Below, piece by piece: positions 1 to 9,838 of a DNA stretch of 41,757 nt. The position numbers were made by a program, and so were the translations under genes. Below the pieces are notes generated by a model. That model ran no database searches. It saw only the letters and a program-made list of their open reading frames with translations, and was not told the origin of the DNA. This DNA comes from Mucidula mucida (taxonomy: Eukaryota > Basidiomycota > Agaricomycetes > Agaricales > Physalacriaceae). Position 1 is the stretch's first letter, and each line of letters begins with the position of its first letter. The DNA lies in the NCBI GenBank assembly GCA_015501055.1, contig JADNYV010000301.1, positions 1-41,757 of the forward strand, written 5' to 3'.

Positions 1-64
1 ACTCACTGTGTCTACACTTTGAGTCCAAGGTAGGCTGCGGTGCGTAGTCCAGGACGAGGTCCCC

Positions 65-490
65 CTAACTTGCATACCGGGTTCTCTCATGTACCCTCCC
101 GCTATTCTTAAGCATGCTACGTGTGAAGCCGTGTGCCCTTGCTTCATCTGAGTTCAGCAAATATTCTATGTGTGCGCGTCGGTCCACAGTGGACATTGTG
201 CTCCGCGCACATTGCCCTTGGGTGCTGGACATCAGCATGACCAACTTCCGAAACCACTTTGCATTCTCTTCCCAAATTTCAACCCAAGTACTTCTATGGT
301 GATATGTACCCGAGGAGGTCGCGGTCGGTAATGACTTAATCTTGCTCGGAAAACCTCCTAAGTTCCTGAACCGCCACAGCTCGTGAGATACTTTCCACGC
401 GTCTGCTATGGTTATCTCACAATCTCTCAGCGCGCTCACAGGCGGTCTTTCATTGATCCTGTAGATTTCCGAGAGACCCATTGGCTGCAA
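65..490 (-). CDS. hypothetical protein, C-terminal exon (doubtful)
   Basis: An open frame of about 140 codons on the minus strand ends at a stop near 65. Its upstream edge coincides with a plausible splice acceptor (TTGCAG, read on the minus strand, just above 487), so it may be a 3' exon. A possible first exon starts at an ATG at 685-683, but its donor (GTTTAG) is weak. The product is basic, with several Trp and His residues, and I recognise no domain, signal peptide or membrane segment. No family assignment is offered. It could equally be a chance open frame; the window edge lies 64 nt beyond its stop. Confidence 0.25.
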   Translation of the reverse strand: MQPMGLSEIYRINERPPVSALRDCEITIADAWKVSHELWRFRNLGGFPSKIKSLPTATSSGTYHHRSTWVEIWEENAKWFRKLVMLMSSTQGQCARSTMSTVDRRAHIEYLLNSDEARAHGFTRSMLKNSGRVHERTRYAS

Positions 491-793
491 TATGACACGT
501 ACAAGAAATATCTACTCGCTCGCTACGTATTGTTGCTCCACAACAAAACACTACTGTCCGACTCTCGACGCGTTCTTCACGTGTTTAATTACTTTCGGGT
601 TAGTCTAGAGCTAAACTTGGCGCTTCCTCACGCTCGTTATCCTTTCACCATCAATGGCGACAAAATCGCGCCTTGTGCAGATCATCCGATGACCTCCTAT
701 TGCAGGGCCGCTCAATGAAGTGATCCTAGACCCGCAGTGAACCCATGTCGCGACCGAAGCACGTCATCTTTGTATCAGATTATGTCAATATCG

Positions 794-801
794 ATATAAA
801 A
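794..801 (+). promoter_or_regulatory. TATA box of the peroxiredoxin gene
   Basis: ATATAAAA lies 42-49 nt upstream of the peroxiredoxin ATG (843). A pyrimidine-rich leader (CTTATTTCCCTTC...) follows, the usual layout of a strongly expressed fungal promoter. Confidence 0.55.
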
Positions 802-842
802 CGCCTGTGAGCTTATTTCCCTTCTTATCTTCTGCATCCACT

Positions 843-1738
843 ATGGCTGATATCGCAAAGAAAGACTACACTCTCCGCCTCGGTAGCATCGCCCCCGATT
901 TTGAGGCAGAGACCACCCACGGAACTATCAAGTTCCACGAATGGCTTGGGGATTCTTGGGTAAGTCTTTTCCGTCTGTGATTTCATCTCACGCTGATTTT
1001 GTTACTCTAGGGTGTTCTCTTCTCTCATCCGGATGACTTCACGCCCGTTTGCACCACCGAACTTGGAGAGGTTGCGCGTCGCGCTCCCGATTTCGCCAAG
1101 CGCAACGTCAAAGTCATCGGTTTGTCTGCCAATAACCTTGATTCGCACAAGGCTTGGATCAAGGACATCGAAGAGTTCGGTGGCAAGACATCTGGTCCGA
1201 CAAGCGTACAGTTTCCTATTGTACGTGTCCAATCCACTGTACGGGTTCCAGTCACTTACTCTATGTCAGATTGCGGATGCCGACCGCAAAGTTTCGTATC
1301 TCTATGACATGTTGGACTACCAGGATGTGACCAACCGCGACAACAAGGGCCTTCCTTTCACCGTACGTGTCTTCTAATTCCAAGTTATTATAGCGCTCAC
1401 GGTTGTTTAGATTCGTACCGTCTTCATCATCGACCCGAAGAAGGTTATCCGATTGACCATCTCGTACCCCGCTGTCGCAGGACGAAACTTTGACGAAATC
1501 ATCCGTGTAATCGACTCCATCCAGCTCGGTGACAAGCATCGCATTGCCACCCCCGTTAACTGGAAGCAAGGCGAGGATGTCATCATCCATGCTAGCGTCA
1601 AGCCCGAGGAGGCGAAGACTCTCTTCCCCGACCACAAGGTTCACTACGTATGCCATTTCTATTTCTGCGTGCTTAGCGCTGTCTGACAAGGCTTTTCCTT
1701 AGCCATACCTCCGCACGACGCCGCTCAAAGTCGAATAA
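843..1738 (+). CDS. 1-Cys peroxiredoxin (Prx6 / mitochondrial Prx1 type)
   Basis: This is a thiol peroxidase of the 1-Cys (Prx6) class, which reduces peroxides with a single peroxidatic cysteine. Five exons (843-959, 1011-1220, 1270-1362, 1411-1647, 1703-1738) give 230 aa, the normal length for the class. The active-site motif PVCTTE puts the peroxidatic Cys near residue 53, with the conserved Thr four residues before it (DFTPVCTTE). No second Cys is visible, so the resolving thiol must come from outside. The C-terminal Prx6-type extension ([19 protein letters not shown], then a [11 protein letters not shown] end) is present. No targeting presequence is obvious, so the cytosol is most likely. 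All introns are 48-55 nt GT-AG. Start codon: first ATG after a TATA box and CT-rich leader. Confidence 0.93.
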
Positions 1739-2983
1739 GCTCTCTGTATACCAAGTCAACTAACGTATTAATGTTATGTATGTATCATTACTCGTGGAAT
1801 CATTTTCTCTCCATCCAATTGTACGCGTCAGGCGAGATGTGCAAGCCCGGCACGACAAGTGGAAACGGCGGAATAGATATCGGCTCTGCCTTCCGTGACA
1901 ATGCCCTAAATTTTTCGTCATTGAAACGAGCTTTGACCGGTCAATTGAGACTACTTTTTCGAGCAGTTAAGTTCGAGCAGTCAAAGTTGCCACCCCCCTT
2001 CCCCTCCAGAGCTCATAGGGTATGCGAAGACGCTCCGCAAACATATTACACATATATTAAAGAAGCCACACCATTTCGTTGTCCTCTGTTTGTTATCATC
2101 GTCCCTTAAAACGCTGTTTTCTCTCTACATCCTTCCTTTCACTGCTCGAAATGGCCCGTGGCTCCTCTCTCCACCGCTGCCTGCAACTGTGCTGTCCACG
2201 ACACGCGTCTTTCACGCGCAGTACAAAGCTGCCTGGGTTGACTTTTACCTACCTCGACAGTTGATGTTTCGCCGACCCGACATGTCTTACTAGAGGACCA
2301 ACGTCATTCACGGCCCGAACGCCCCCCGTCCACTGGTGGACGCGTTGGTTTACTGACGGCACATCTACCACATTTTCCCCGCACCACTTTCACTCACATC
2401 AATCGGTTTATCTCTCTTTGTTTGGTCGTCCCGCGGTTGAGTCTCGCTCATCACGTGTATGAAACGCGGTCGCAATGCCGATTCTCCTCCTCGTTGTATG
2501 ACTCGCTCATTTCTCAACCGCCATATTAGGTATGCTGCTTCGCTTATCGACATTCGTTATAGGCGGCATATCACTTCTCCGGCTCTGTCCAGTTGAGAGG
2601 GTGGAGGTCAGTAAGTTTCGAAGGCTTGTCCCAGGTATGATAGGATTCTTCTTGGACTAGAACTCGCTGAATGTTTTCCAGATTCTTTTTGTCCCGGGGT
2701 CTACATATTGCTATTTGTTAAAGTAGGGCACAGTACTTACTGTAATTCTAAGTTGAATGTGTCTTCGCACCTCTAAGCACTTGAACTTCTCGACACAATA
2801 AAAAAGTCCTGCCGGAACGGAGCGAAGCGAAGACAACACTCCTAGTGCCAGTTAATCGGGGCGTAGCGAAGCCAAGCCAAGTGTTGTATATGTTCAGGAT
2901 CGACATGTCTCCTGTGGCTGTGGCTGATTGATTTGTTGCTTGTCCCAGGCTTGTCCTTGCTCCCCCATCATCACTCCCGTGAA
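1739..2983. other. gene-poor interval between peroxiredoxin and antiporter
   Basis: I see no supportable gene here. A promoter-like stretch (AT-rich at about 2040-2060, then CT-rich) precedes an ATG at 2151, but that frame stops after 37 codons and no splice extension is convincing. GCGAAG/GCCAAG mini-repeats lie at about 2820-2880, bracketed by an 8-bp inverted repeat (2833-2840 / 2880-2887). Confidence 0.4.
2833..2887. repeat. 8-bp inverted repeat around GCGAAG-like mini-repeats
   Basis: ACAACACT (2833-2840) is perfectly inverted as AGTGTTGT (2880-2887). The spacer and left flank are rich in GCGAAG, GCGTAGCGAAG and GCCAAG units. It might be a small hairpin or the end of a miniature element. 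No target-site duplication was recognised. Confidence 0.3.
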
Positions 2984-5926
2984 ATGGGTACTTTTTCGCG
3001 TCGCATGAACAGCGGAGAGTTCGTCAACGGCCTCGTCCGAAGAGCTGCGGCTTCACAGGTTACAATACTCGCTGATCCAGTATTCCACCAGTATTCACCG
3101 AGTCTTGTAGGGAGGCGTCTTCAGCGGCGACAACCCAACGGAGTACAACACATCGGATCCTATCCGCCTATGGGTTATTCAAGTTGGTACGTAGGCTTTT
3201 GTATGACAAACGCGTCGTGTTTCTTACTAGAGTCCTTGGCCGTAGTTATCATCATTGCTATGACCCAGTTTCTTGCCCTCATTTTTGGCAGAATTCGCCA
3301 GCCGCGCGTTATAGCAGAAGTAATCGGTGGTGTCCTTCTAGGCCCAACTGTTATGGGTCGCATCCCCAACTTCAAAGAATCTATCTTCCCAGGTATGCCA
3401 TAACATACATCGAACGGCGCCGTATTCATGTCGTAGATGCTGCTATGCCGCTGCTAAACCTCACTGCGACCATCGGGCTCGTCTTGTTCCTTTTTCTTGT
3501 CGGCCTCGAAATCGACACACGTCTTATGAAAAGGAACATCAAGGCGGCGACTGCGGTTTCGGTCGCAGGACTGCTTGTCCCTCTTGGCCTGGGAGCCGCC
3601 TTGGGAGTGGGTGTATACCGCGAATTCATCAACCCTGCCGTCAACTTTGGCTATTTTGTCCTCTTCGTAGCTGTTGCAGTCGGGATCACGGCGTTCCCGG
3701 TCCTGTGCCGCATCTTGACCGAGCTTAAACTCTTGGATACCACCGTCGGTGTCGTGGTTCTGTCTGCGGTCGTTGGGAACGATGTCGTAGGCTGGGTATT
3801 GCTTGCGCTGACTGTTGCCCTCGTAAATGCATCGACAGGTCTTGTGGCGTTATATGTCCTTCTCACTAGCGTGGGATATGTGATATTCCTGTTATTCCCT
3901 GTCAAGTGGGGGTATCTTTGGCTCTGCCGCCGTACGGGCAGTCTGGAACAGGGATCGCCTACCGCTCTGATGATGACCGTCACTTTGCTGATTGTCTTCA
4001 TTTCGGCGTTCTTTACGGATATAATCGGAGTCCATGCCATCTTTGGTACGCCATTCTTTGAGATTTCTCTATCCGCTGTCTGAGTTCGCTGCGATAGGCG
4101 GTTTCTTGGCGGGTCTTGTCATTCCTCACGAGAACGGATTCGCCATCTCTTTAGTGGAAAAGATTGAAGACCTTGTGTCCATCCTCTTTCTGCCATTGGT
4201 ATGTCTCAGGCTGTCTACTAGTCTTCATGACGGTCTCATATCTGCATAGTACTTTACCCTCTCAGGACTGAGGACTAATCTTGGCTTGCTTGATAATGGT
4301 ATCACCTGGGGGTACACCATCCTCATCTGTGTTGTTGCTTTCTCCGCCAAGTTCTTCGCGTGTGGGGCGGCGGCCTTTGGGACAGGTTTCAACTGGCGTG
4401 AGTCTGGCGCCATTGGGTCTCTCATGAGTTGCAAAGGGTACGAGACTTTCTCGACCATTGATGAGTTACCGATACATTTACAGTTTGGTGGAGCTGATCG
4501 TGTTGAACGTTGGTCTTCAAGCGGGCATCTTAGACACGCGCGTCTTCTCGATGTTCGTTGTGCACGCCATCATCTTAACGTTCATAACGACCCCTCTCAC
4601 GCTCATGTTTTACCCATCAAAGTACCGTGTACACACTGGTGGTGCTATCGTGAAAGGCGCATCGCCTCGCACAGATACCGAGGCCCGGGGCACTCGCCCT
4701 TTGTCCCCCGAAAATGCATTCAAGACTCGGTTTGCCGTAGTGCTAAACAAAACAGAGCAGCTTCCTGCAGCGATGACGCTGGCTTCGCTGTTGCATCCTT
4801 TCGCTTCAGGATCCGTTGTCTCTAACATCACCGTCGATGCACTTCGTCTCATCGAGCTCACCACTAGGACCTCTGCGGTCCTCAAATCAACGGAGTCTTC
4901 TTCACTGTTACAGAGCGACTCTGTCCTCTCCGTTTTCCGGACATTCGGACAGCTGAACAAGCTGCTCATTTCAGCTGCGCTTTCAATCGTCCCGCACGAC
5001 GAGTTCGCGACTGCGATTTCGACGCATGTGTCCGAGTCGGAGACAGAGATGGTCATCCTGCCATGGTCGCGAGGATCCAATACGGACGAAGTCGCAGGCG
5101 GCGCGCGCAACCCCTTTGACGGCATATTTCACAAATATTCGTCAAGCTCGGTTGTATACTCAGAGTTCATCCGCCGCGTATTCATGGGCTGTCCAAGCGA
5201 CGTGGAGTTATTCATTGACTGCGGCCCCAATCTCAACGCTGCCACGCAGCAGTCCTTTTTGCCGTTCTTTGGAGGTCCCGATGACCGGCTGGCGCTTTCC
5301 TTCCTCGTGCAACTTTGCGTTAATCCTGATGTAAAGGCGATTGTGGTACGTGTGGTGAAGACCGACAATGCGTTGACACATACGAGTACCGCTGATGAGG
5401 AGGATAAGAAGGCGGAGGATGTCCTCCCAAGTTTACACTACGTGGGTATCCTCCATTTGTTTCTCTGGTGATACATATCCCAACTACATGATTGTCTTAG
5501 ACCATGGCTGCTGCCGACACGGTGTACGATATCCAGAACACAGTAACGCGGCTTGCCTCCGACACGGCTGATAACATCGCTTGGAACCGATACAGCCAAC
5601 AATCGGCTGGCGATACCGCCATCTCATCCGCACTTTCACGTATGACCTTCGACACGGAGGAGGCCTTTGACCCCCTACACCGTGTTTTAGACTTGGTGAA
5701 AGAGGAGGTAACGCAGTCCGGTCGGAATATCATTGTAGTGACAGGGCGTTCAAGGAGAATGTCCCCTCTCAATCACACCGCGGAATTAGCGAGTATAGTG
5801 GCAGAGAAAATTTGCACGATGGGGTCGAGTGTTTCGAAGACTCTGGGCGATGTCGGGGCTGCATTAGTTGCAGATGGGACCGCGGCGAGCTTGTTGGTTG
5901 TACAGGCTGCTACCCGGATGAACTGA
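2984..5926 (+). CDS. KHA1: Kha1-type K+(Na+)/H+ antiporter (CPA2 family)
   Basis: This is an endomembrane monovalent-cation/proton antiporter resembling yeast Kha1, which works in cation and pH homeostasis of the Golgi and endosomes. Eight exons (2984-3058, 3111-3186, 3231-3392, 3437-4045, 4098-4198, 4250-4437, 4484-5441, 5501-5926) join to 864 aa, close to yeast Kha1. Conserved elements are [48 protein letters not shown] and VVGNDVVGW; the last holds the acidic residue expected at the ion site. A membrane domain of roughly 11-12 helices spans residues 30-435, followed by a soluble tail of about 430 aa. The N-terminus appears only if intron 3059-3110 is removed, which restores the family's first conserved block. 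Introns are 44-59 nt. No TATA box is evident. Confidence 0.92.
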
Positions 5927-6245
5927 AATACGAACATTATGATTCGAACGCGGTGATAGATGTTAATTTCTATGACTAGGCAGACTTACCGTATGAACCG
6001 TAACAATTTCACGTGTAGGTATTCACTGCGGACGCAGAGCTCAGTAAATGAATGAGTAAACGATTAAGGAAGCACTTGTAAAACCGAAATCAAGGAAACA
6101 TAGTTTCGTTGCTAGTTCCGTAATCATTTCATTTCTTCAAAGTGATATCGGTTGTCCCATGAAACATTGCGCGTCCCATTCATTCATTGTCGTTTAAGAA
6201 TGTCCTCTTCGCCGAAGTTTCGGGTCAGCATATTGCTATTACACA
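5927..6245. other. intergenic, nothing recognised
   Basis: This is the 3' flank of the antiporter gene and the 5' flank of the tRNA. AT-rich sequence with no gene or repeat that I can support. Confidence 0.5.
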
Positions 6246-6328
6246 GCCCTGTTGGCGTAGTGGTAGCGCGTCGCACTTGTACACTCATTGTCATGCGAAG
6301 GTCATTCGTTCAATCCGGGTACAGGGCA
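6246..6328 (+). tRNA. tRNA-Thr (anticodon UGU) with an 11-nt intron
   Basis: A complete cloverleaf can be drawn: acceptor GCCCTGT/ACAGGGC with discriminator A (6328), D-stem GCGT/GCGC, anticodon stem TCGCA/TGCGA, five-base variable loop AGGTC, and T-stem ATTCG/CGGGT around TTCAATC. The anticodon loop reads C-T-TGT-A, so the anticodon is at 6278-6280 (UGU, Thr). An 11-nt intron (6282-6292) follows position 37, the standard place. The mature length is 72 nt. G1-C72 and C2-G71 agree with known threonine tRNAs. The two T-stem wobble pairs are slightly weak. A T5 run at 6350-6354 would terminate Pol III. Confidence 0.85.
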
Positions 6329-6349
6329 TCTGAATCAACTGTTGGCCAA

Positions 6350-6354
6350 TTTTT
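6350..6354 (+). terminator. Pol III terminator (T5) of tRNA-Thr
   Basis: A run of five T, 22 nt past the tRNA 3' end, is the standard RNA polymerase III stop. Confidence 0.7.
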
Positions 6355-6502
6355 GCAATTCACACACAGTGACAGATAGACTTTTATCTTTTTGCGTAAC
6401 AACAAGACGGAGAAGACATAAACCACATTAAACAAGACAGTAGCAGTAGTAGTACATTCATGATTTTTTGGAGTACGGATCGCAAAGCGTCGGCGGCATC
6501 CA

Positions 6503-7191
6503 TTACGGTTGTGATGCTTCTGACTTCTCTCTCATTACGTGTCCCCGGTCAGCGGGTGCAGCAAGATTCATCAACCCTATGACAAGGACAATGGTAAGCA
6601 GACTCCAACCAATCCAAGAGAATGCCAAAAGTGTTGTCAAGATATCACACTCCTTTCCGCTGAATGGGCAGTAGTTCTTCCCTGGGAGAATTCGGTTCTA
6701 CATTAGAGCCATGCAGGTCAATAGCCGAGCAACAATCCACAGCATTGAGACCGACTGTAGTGTCCACCGCGCCAACGAGCCACATTACCCATAGAACGAA
6801 CGCCCCCGCCATTTCCAGACGGATGATGCGAGTAGAAAGGAGTAAGACGAACCTATGAACGACTATGAGTCCACAACGAGAGAGCGCCCGACGAATACAT
6901 ACACAATCGGCACCCAGAGAATAGTGAGAATAGAAGAAACGAGGAGTTCGACGATGATAGGTTCTGGACCAGGAGAACCGTGGTCAATTCCAGAACAGCC
7001 ATGTTCAAAGAAACCCACCATAAGATCTGCCAGTATGCTCTGTGATATGTACTCGGTACGCAGTCAGTCCGAGTAGAACGCATGCGACTGCCCACTGCGA
7101 CGCGATGTGAGTATAGGAAAGTATAGCTGCGATGAAGGTTTCTTACAAGAAGGCCGTACACTGCGTAGGTGGGGAAGCGACCAATAGCCAT
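6503..7191 (-). CDS. small four-TM membrane protein, copy 2 (MARVEL-like)
   Basis: Five exons on the minus strand (7191-7147, 7094-7019, 6963-6903, 6852-6756, 6697-6503) join to 157 aa. Four hydrophobic segments are visible: WAVACVLLGLTAYRV, then IIVELLVSSILTILWVPIV, GAFVLWVMWLVGAV, and a final helix in LLAFSWIGWSLLTIVLV. A Cys pair (NYC...GKEC) sits in the loop before the last helix. Exon order, phases and the first and third exon lengths match the copy at 8444-9308, so the two are tandem paralogues. This copy lacks about 10 residues after helix 2. The layout resembles fungal MARVEL-type proteins, but no specific function can be given. The last donor is unusual (GTCGGT). A TATA box lies 77-84 nt upstream of the ATG. 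Confidence 0.75.
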
Positions 7192-7267
7192 GATAGAAAG
7201 ACAGAGAAAGAGGGCAAAAATAGACAGGTTGTAGTCGTCAACCGCGTCTCACAAGTCCCTGGTCAGG

Positions 7268-7275
7268 TTTATATA
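7268..7275 (-). promoter_or_regulatory. TATA box of four-TM copy 2
   Basis: TATATAAA on the minus strand, 77-84 nt upstream of the ATG at 7191, with a pyrimidine-rich leader between. Confidence 0.5.
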
Positions 7276-7315
7276 GGCGACGACCATAGGGTACTAATAA
7301 TACAACAGAATCTCA

Positions 7316-7710
7316 CCTCCTCCTTGCGGCACCGACGAATGTAACCTTCTGGCGCAACAGAAGCCCTTGGCTCGAAAGTTGAGTCAGAAGCAAAGCCATG
7401 GGACCACTTTACACCGCTGCATCACTCGAAACGATGGCCAGATGACCGATGGAGATGAAAGAGATGACGAACACATCGTCAAAAAGAAGTTCATTGGTGA
7501 AGAGGCCGCCGTATTTGTGTTGAATGCGAGCCAGCCGAAGTCACCACGGTTTGATCATGATTGACCATGACGGTCGGCAACAAGAGGCTGGTGCACTTAC
7601 TTTCCGACTATCGCCGAATGCCTCACCTTCTCAATCTCCCAGCGGCACCATGTATGCCACGGAGCCTAGACCGTAAATCGCAATATATCGCCTTTCCACG
7701 GCTACTGGCA
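7316..7710 (-). pseudogene. decayed four-TM paralogue (exons 1-3 remnant)
   Basis: Minus-strand fragments align with the intact copies in order. YIAIYGLG at about 7650-7690 matches the first exon (YAVYGLL). LARIQHKYGGLFTNELLF... and a hydrophobic stretch at about 7440-7560 match helix 1 / helix 2. A TTCGTCGGTGCCGC block at about 7330 followed by a GTGAG donor aligns with CTCGTTGGTGCCGT + GTAAG of the intact gene. There is no convincing start, the frames are interrupted, and the last exon is missing because the copy 2 promoter begins there. The call rests on by-eye similarity. Confidence 0.4.
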
Positions 7711-7767
7711 GTGAAGGCGTCTGACCTATGAAATCTCGTGTTAGTTCTCCATCCTCCAAAGAACATT

Positions 7768-8100
7768 TTACGACTTGCTCTTGAAGCAACACTCCGTCGA
7801 TCCCGGAAACTTGCCTAGACTTTGATTGCTGGAGCAGTCCAGGACGGACGCGAAGCTGATGAGAGCGTCATGGAATCCCGTATCATGACCGTTGTACTCT
7901 ATTGAATCATGGAAGAAACAGAGAAAGAGTAACGTGATTTGAGTCATTTGAGAGCTCCCACCTTCGTTACGAAAGTTATACTGGCAGGGTACGCAGTAGA
8001 TACACGTCGTGGCGAAGAGTTGATCATATGTTCAAGCATTCGGGGACATGGGTGTCCATCGCGGATTCACACGGAGGAGGAGCGACGGAATCGGGCGACC
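7768..8100 (-). pseudogene. decayed four-TM paralogue (3' exon remnant)
   Basis: A minus-strand frame ending at the stop at 7768-7770 contains GFHDALISFASVL, which resembles the final helix of the intact copies (KECHILTTILAFSW). Upstream, about 7990-8050, a segment of the right length precedes a GTGGG donor. No start codon or complete upstream exons are found up to 8443. This suggests a second broken copy in the array, upstream of the 7316-7710 fragment. Similarity is weak, so it could also be noncoding. Confidence 0.28.
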
Positions 8101-8443
8101 AGATGCCATGATGTTAGTCCTGGGAAGTAAACTCATTTGGCATCGTGAGCGTTTTGAATGGAAATGGAAGAGTGCACGGGGTTAGCCGACATCTGGATTT
8201 AGGGAGTTCCCGAATACTAACATGAAGATGCTATTCATTTCGGGAGAACAAGCTGCTTGCTGTCACAAGTTCAGACAAAGATTTAAACAAATGAGACGAT
8301 TGAGAACGTTGATACAAAATACAACATGGTGACATATTAAAACTATCTTCAAAGCATGAGTTGTGATTGAAGAGGGCATCAAGTATCGTTTAAAAGAATA
8401 ACGGCCATGACCGAGTCGATTCATTCATGAGGGAAGCAGGATC

Positions 8444-9308
8444 CTAGACCTCGGCCTGAGCCGCTGCCTCTACTGCCTTCTCGCGGATGGCAGGCTTCTC
8501 TTTGGGCGTCTTGCTAGTCGCAAGATGCATCAAACCCATGACAATGACGATAGAGAGCAAGCTTCCTCCCATCCACGAGAAGGCCAGGATCGTGGTCAGG
8601 ATGTGGCATTCCTTTCCGCCAGCAACGCAGTAGTTCTTCCCAGGAAGGATTTTGTTCTAGGAAGGGTAAACTCAATATACGCAAACCCTGCTCGCGCATC
8701 AAGGAATGCTTACCGTTGTATATACGGCACCAACGAGCCACAGTACCCACAGAACGCAGGCACCGGCAATTTCAATGGGTACGATACGCTTCGAGCGAGT
8801 GTGGGTCGCTTCGGGATCCCCCATTAGCATGAGAGACCTGAACGAAATGGATAAGCGATGGTCAACGATAAGAAAGAACGGTACGTACGCAATCGGAATC
8901 CAGAAAATAGCCAGAGACGAGGAAACAATCAACTCGACCATGATCGGTTCTACACAATATATCAGTTACCGGCGGTTAAGGCCTTGCGATAGCGACTTGC
9001 CATAAGATCCAGACTCATTGGGATGCTCTGGCAATCGCTTATAAGTCCACAGTGGGTGTCATCATCGGCAAAGTATACTGACCTGTCAGAGCAGTGGTGA
9101 GTACAAGAAAGTGAGCACGTTTATCAAGACGTCTTGCGCACCAATTGATCCCTGGTGTTCGGTGAGATGAACACGATATGAAGTCAGGCCAAGTTCAACG
9201 CAAGAGATTATCCACTACAACTTCCATCAAATACATTTCCGGTGTTCAATTCGTAGGACTTACGAAGAGACCGTAGACAGCATAGATAGGAAGCCGTCCG
9301 AACGACAT
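8444..9308 (-). CDS. small four-TM membrane protein, copy 1 (MARVEL-like)
   Basis: Exons 9308-9264, 9214-9142, 8949-8889, 8837-8714 and 8656-8444 on the minus strand give 171 aa. Helices: WIISCVELGLTSY; IMVELIVSSSLAIFW; EIAGACVLWVLWLVGAV; TTILAFSWMGGSLLSIVIV. A Cys pair (NYC...GKEC) precedes helix 4, and the C-tail is charged and Ala/Glu/Lys-rich. Intron 8888-8838 is 51 nt and in frame, so an unspliced reading stays open; copy 2 needs the matching intron removed, which is why it is taken out here. Intron 2 is unusually long (192 nt against 55 nt in copy 2). The family is probably MARVEL-like and acts in a membrane; substrate and partners are unknown. Confidence 0.75.
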
Positions 9309-9383
9309 GGTGGTGGGCGAAGCAAGCTAGAGGTTACGAGGATGTGAAAACTCGAGTATGAGAGAGTAGGCGTGCCTTCATCC

Positions 9384-9390
9384 TTTAAAA
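9384..9390 (-). promoter_or_regulatory. TATA-like element of four-TM copy 1
   Basis: TTTTAAA on the minus strand, about 76-82 nt upstream of the ATG at 9308. This is the same spacing as the TATA box of copy 2. Confidence 0.35.
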
Positions 9391-9838
9391 ACTGACAAGC
9401 GGAACATAGAGAAACCGTGAAGACCCGTTCTCGACTGTATGCGTCATAGACTTGTTAAGCAACGCCGAATCGTTTAGTCCAGGGTACCTTTGGCCCGAAT
9501 GACCCATAGAGGACAGCTGACTCATTATATTACTAGCGATTGTGTGGCTTTGCTGAGTACAGCGGCAAGTCTAGGTAAGTCAGCAGGACTTCAAGCAGAC
9601 TTCCTGTTCTCGACAAGTCCAATCGCTGTCAGTTGCACGGCCTGGATGCACGCTGAGTCAGAGATGAAATCACATCGGGGATGGACGCCAGAAACGAGAG
9701 AAAAATCAGCCACAAAAAAGCGGAACGGCAGTGCGTGCGGCCCGGTGCCACACACGTGGGGTGTACTTTTTGGGGATATCAGATCTTCAGCTTCAACCGC
9801 CACTACGATACGCCCACTTCTTTCCCGCTTGCTCTACG
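9391..9838. other. intergenic, divergent 5' flanks
   Basis: This interval separates the minus-strand four-TM gene from the plus-strand MYND gene. Open frames here are short, lack splice support and resemble nothing. No TATA box was found for the MYND gene. Confidence 0.4.

Noticed and set aside
2079..2293. short plus-strand frames after a promoter-like stretch
   Set aside because: They are only 37-67 codons, Ser/Cys-rich, with no plausible splice extension or homologue.
4458..5471. 337-codon frame as a separate gene
   Set aside because: It is exon 7 of the antiporter; its first codons before 4484 are intron sequence.
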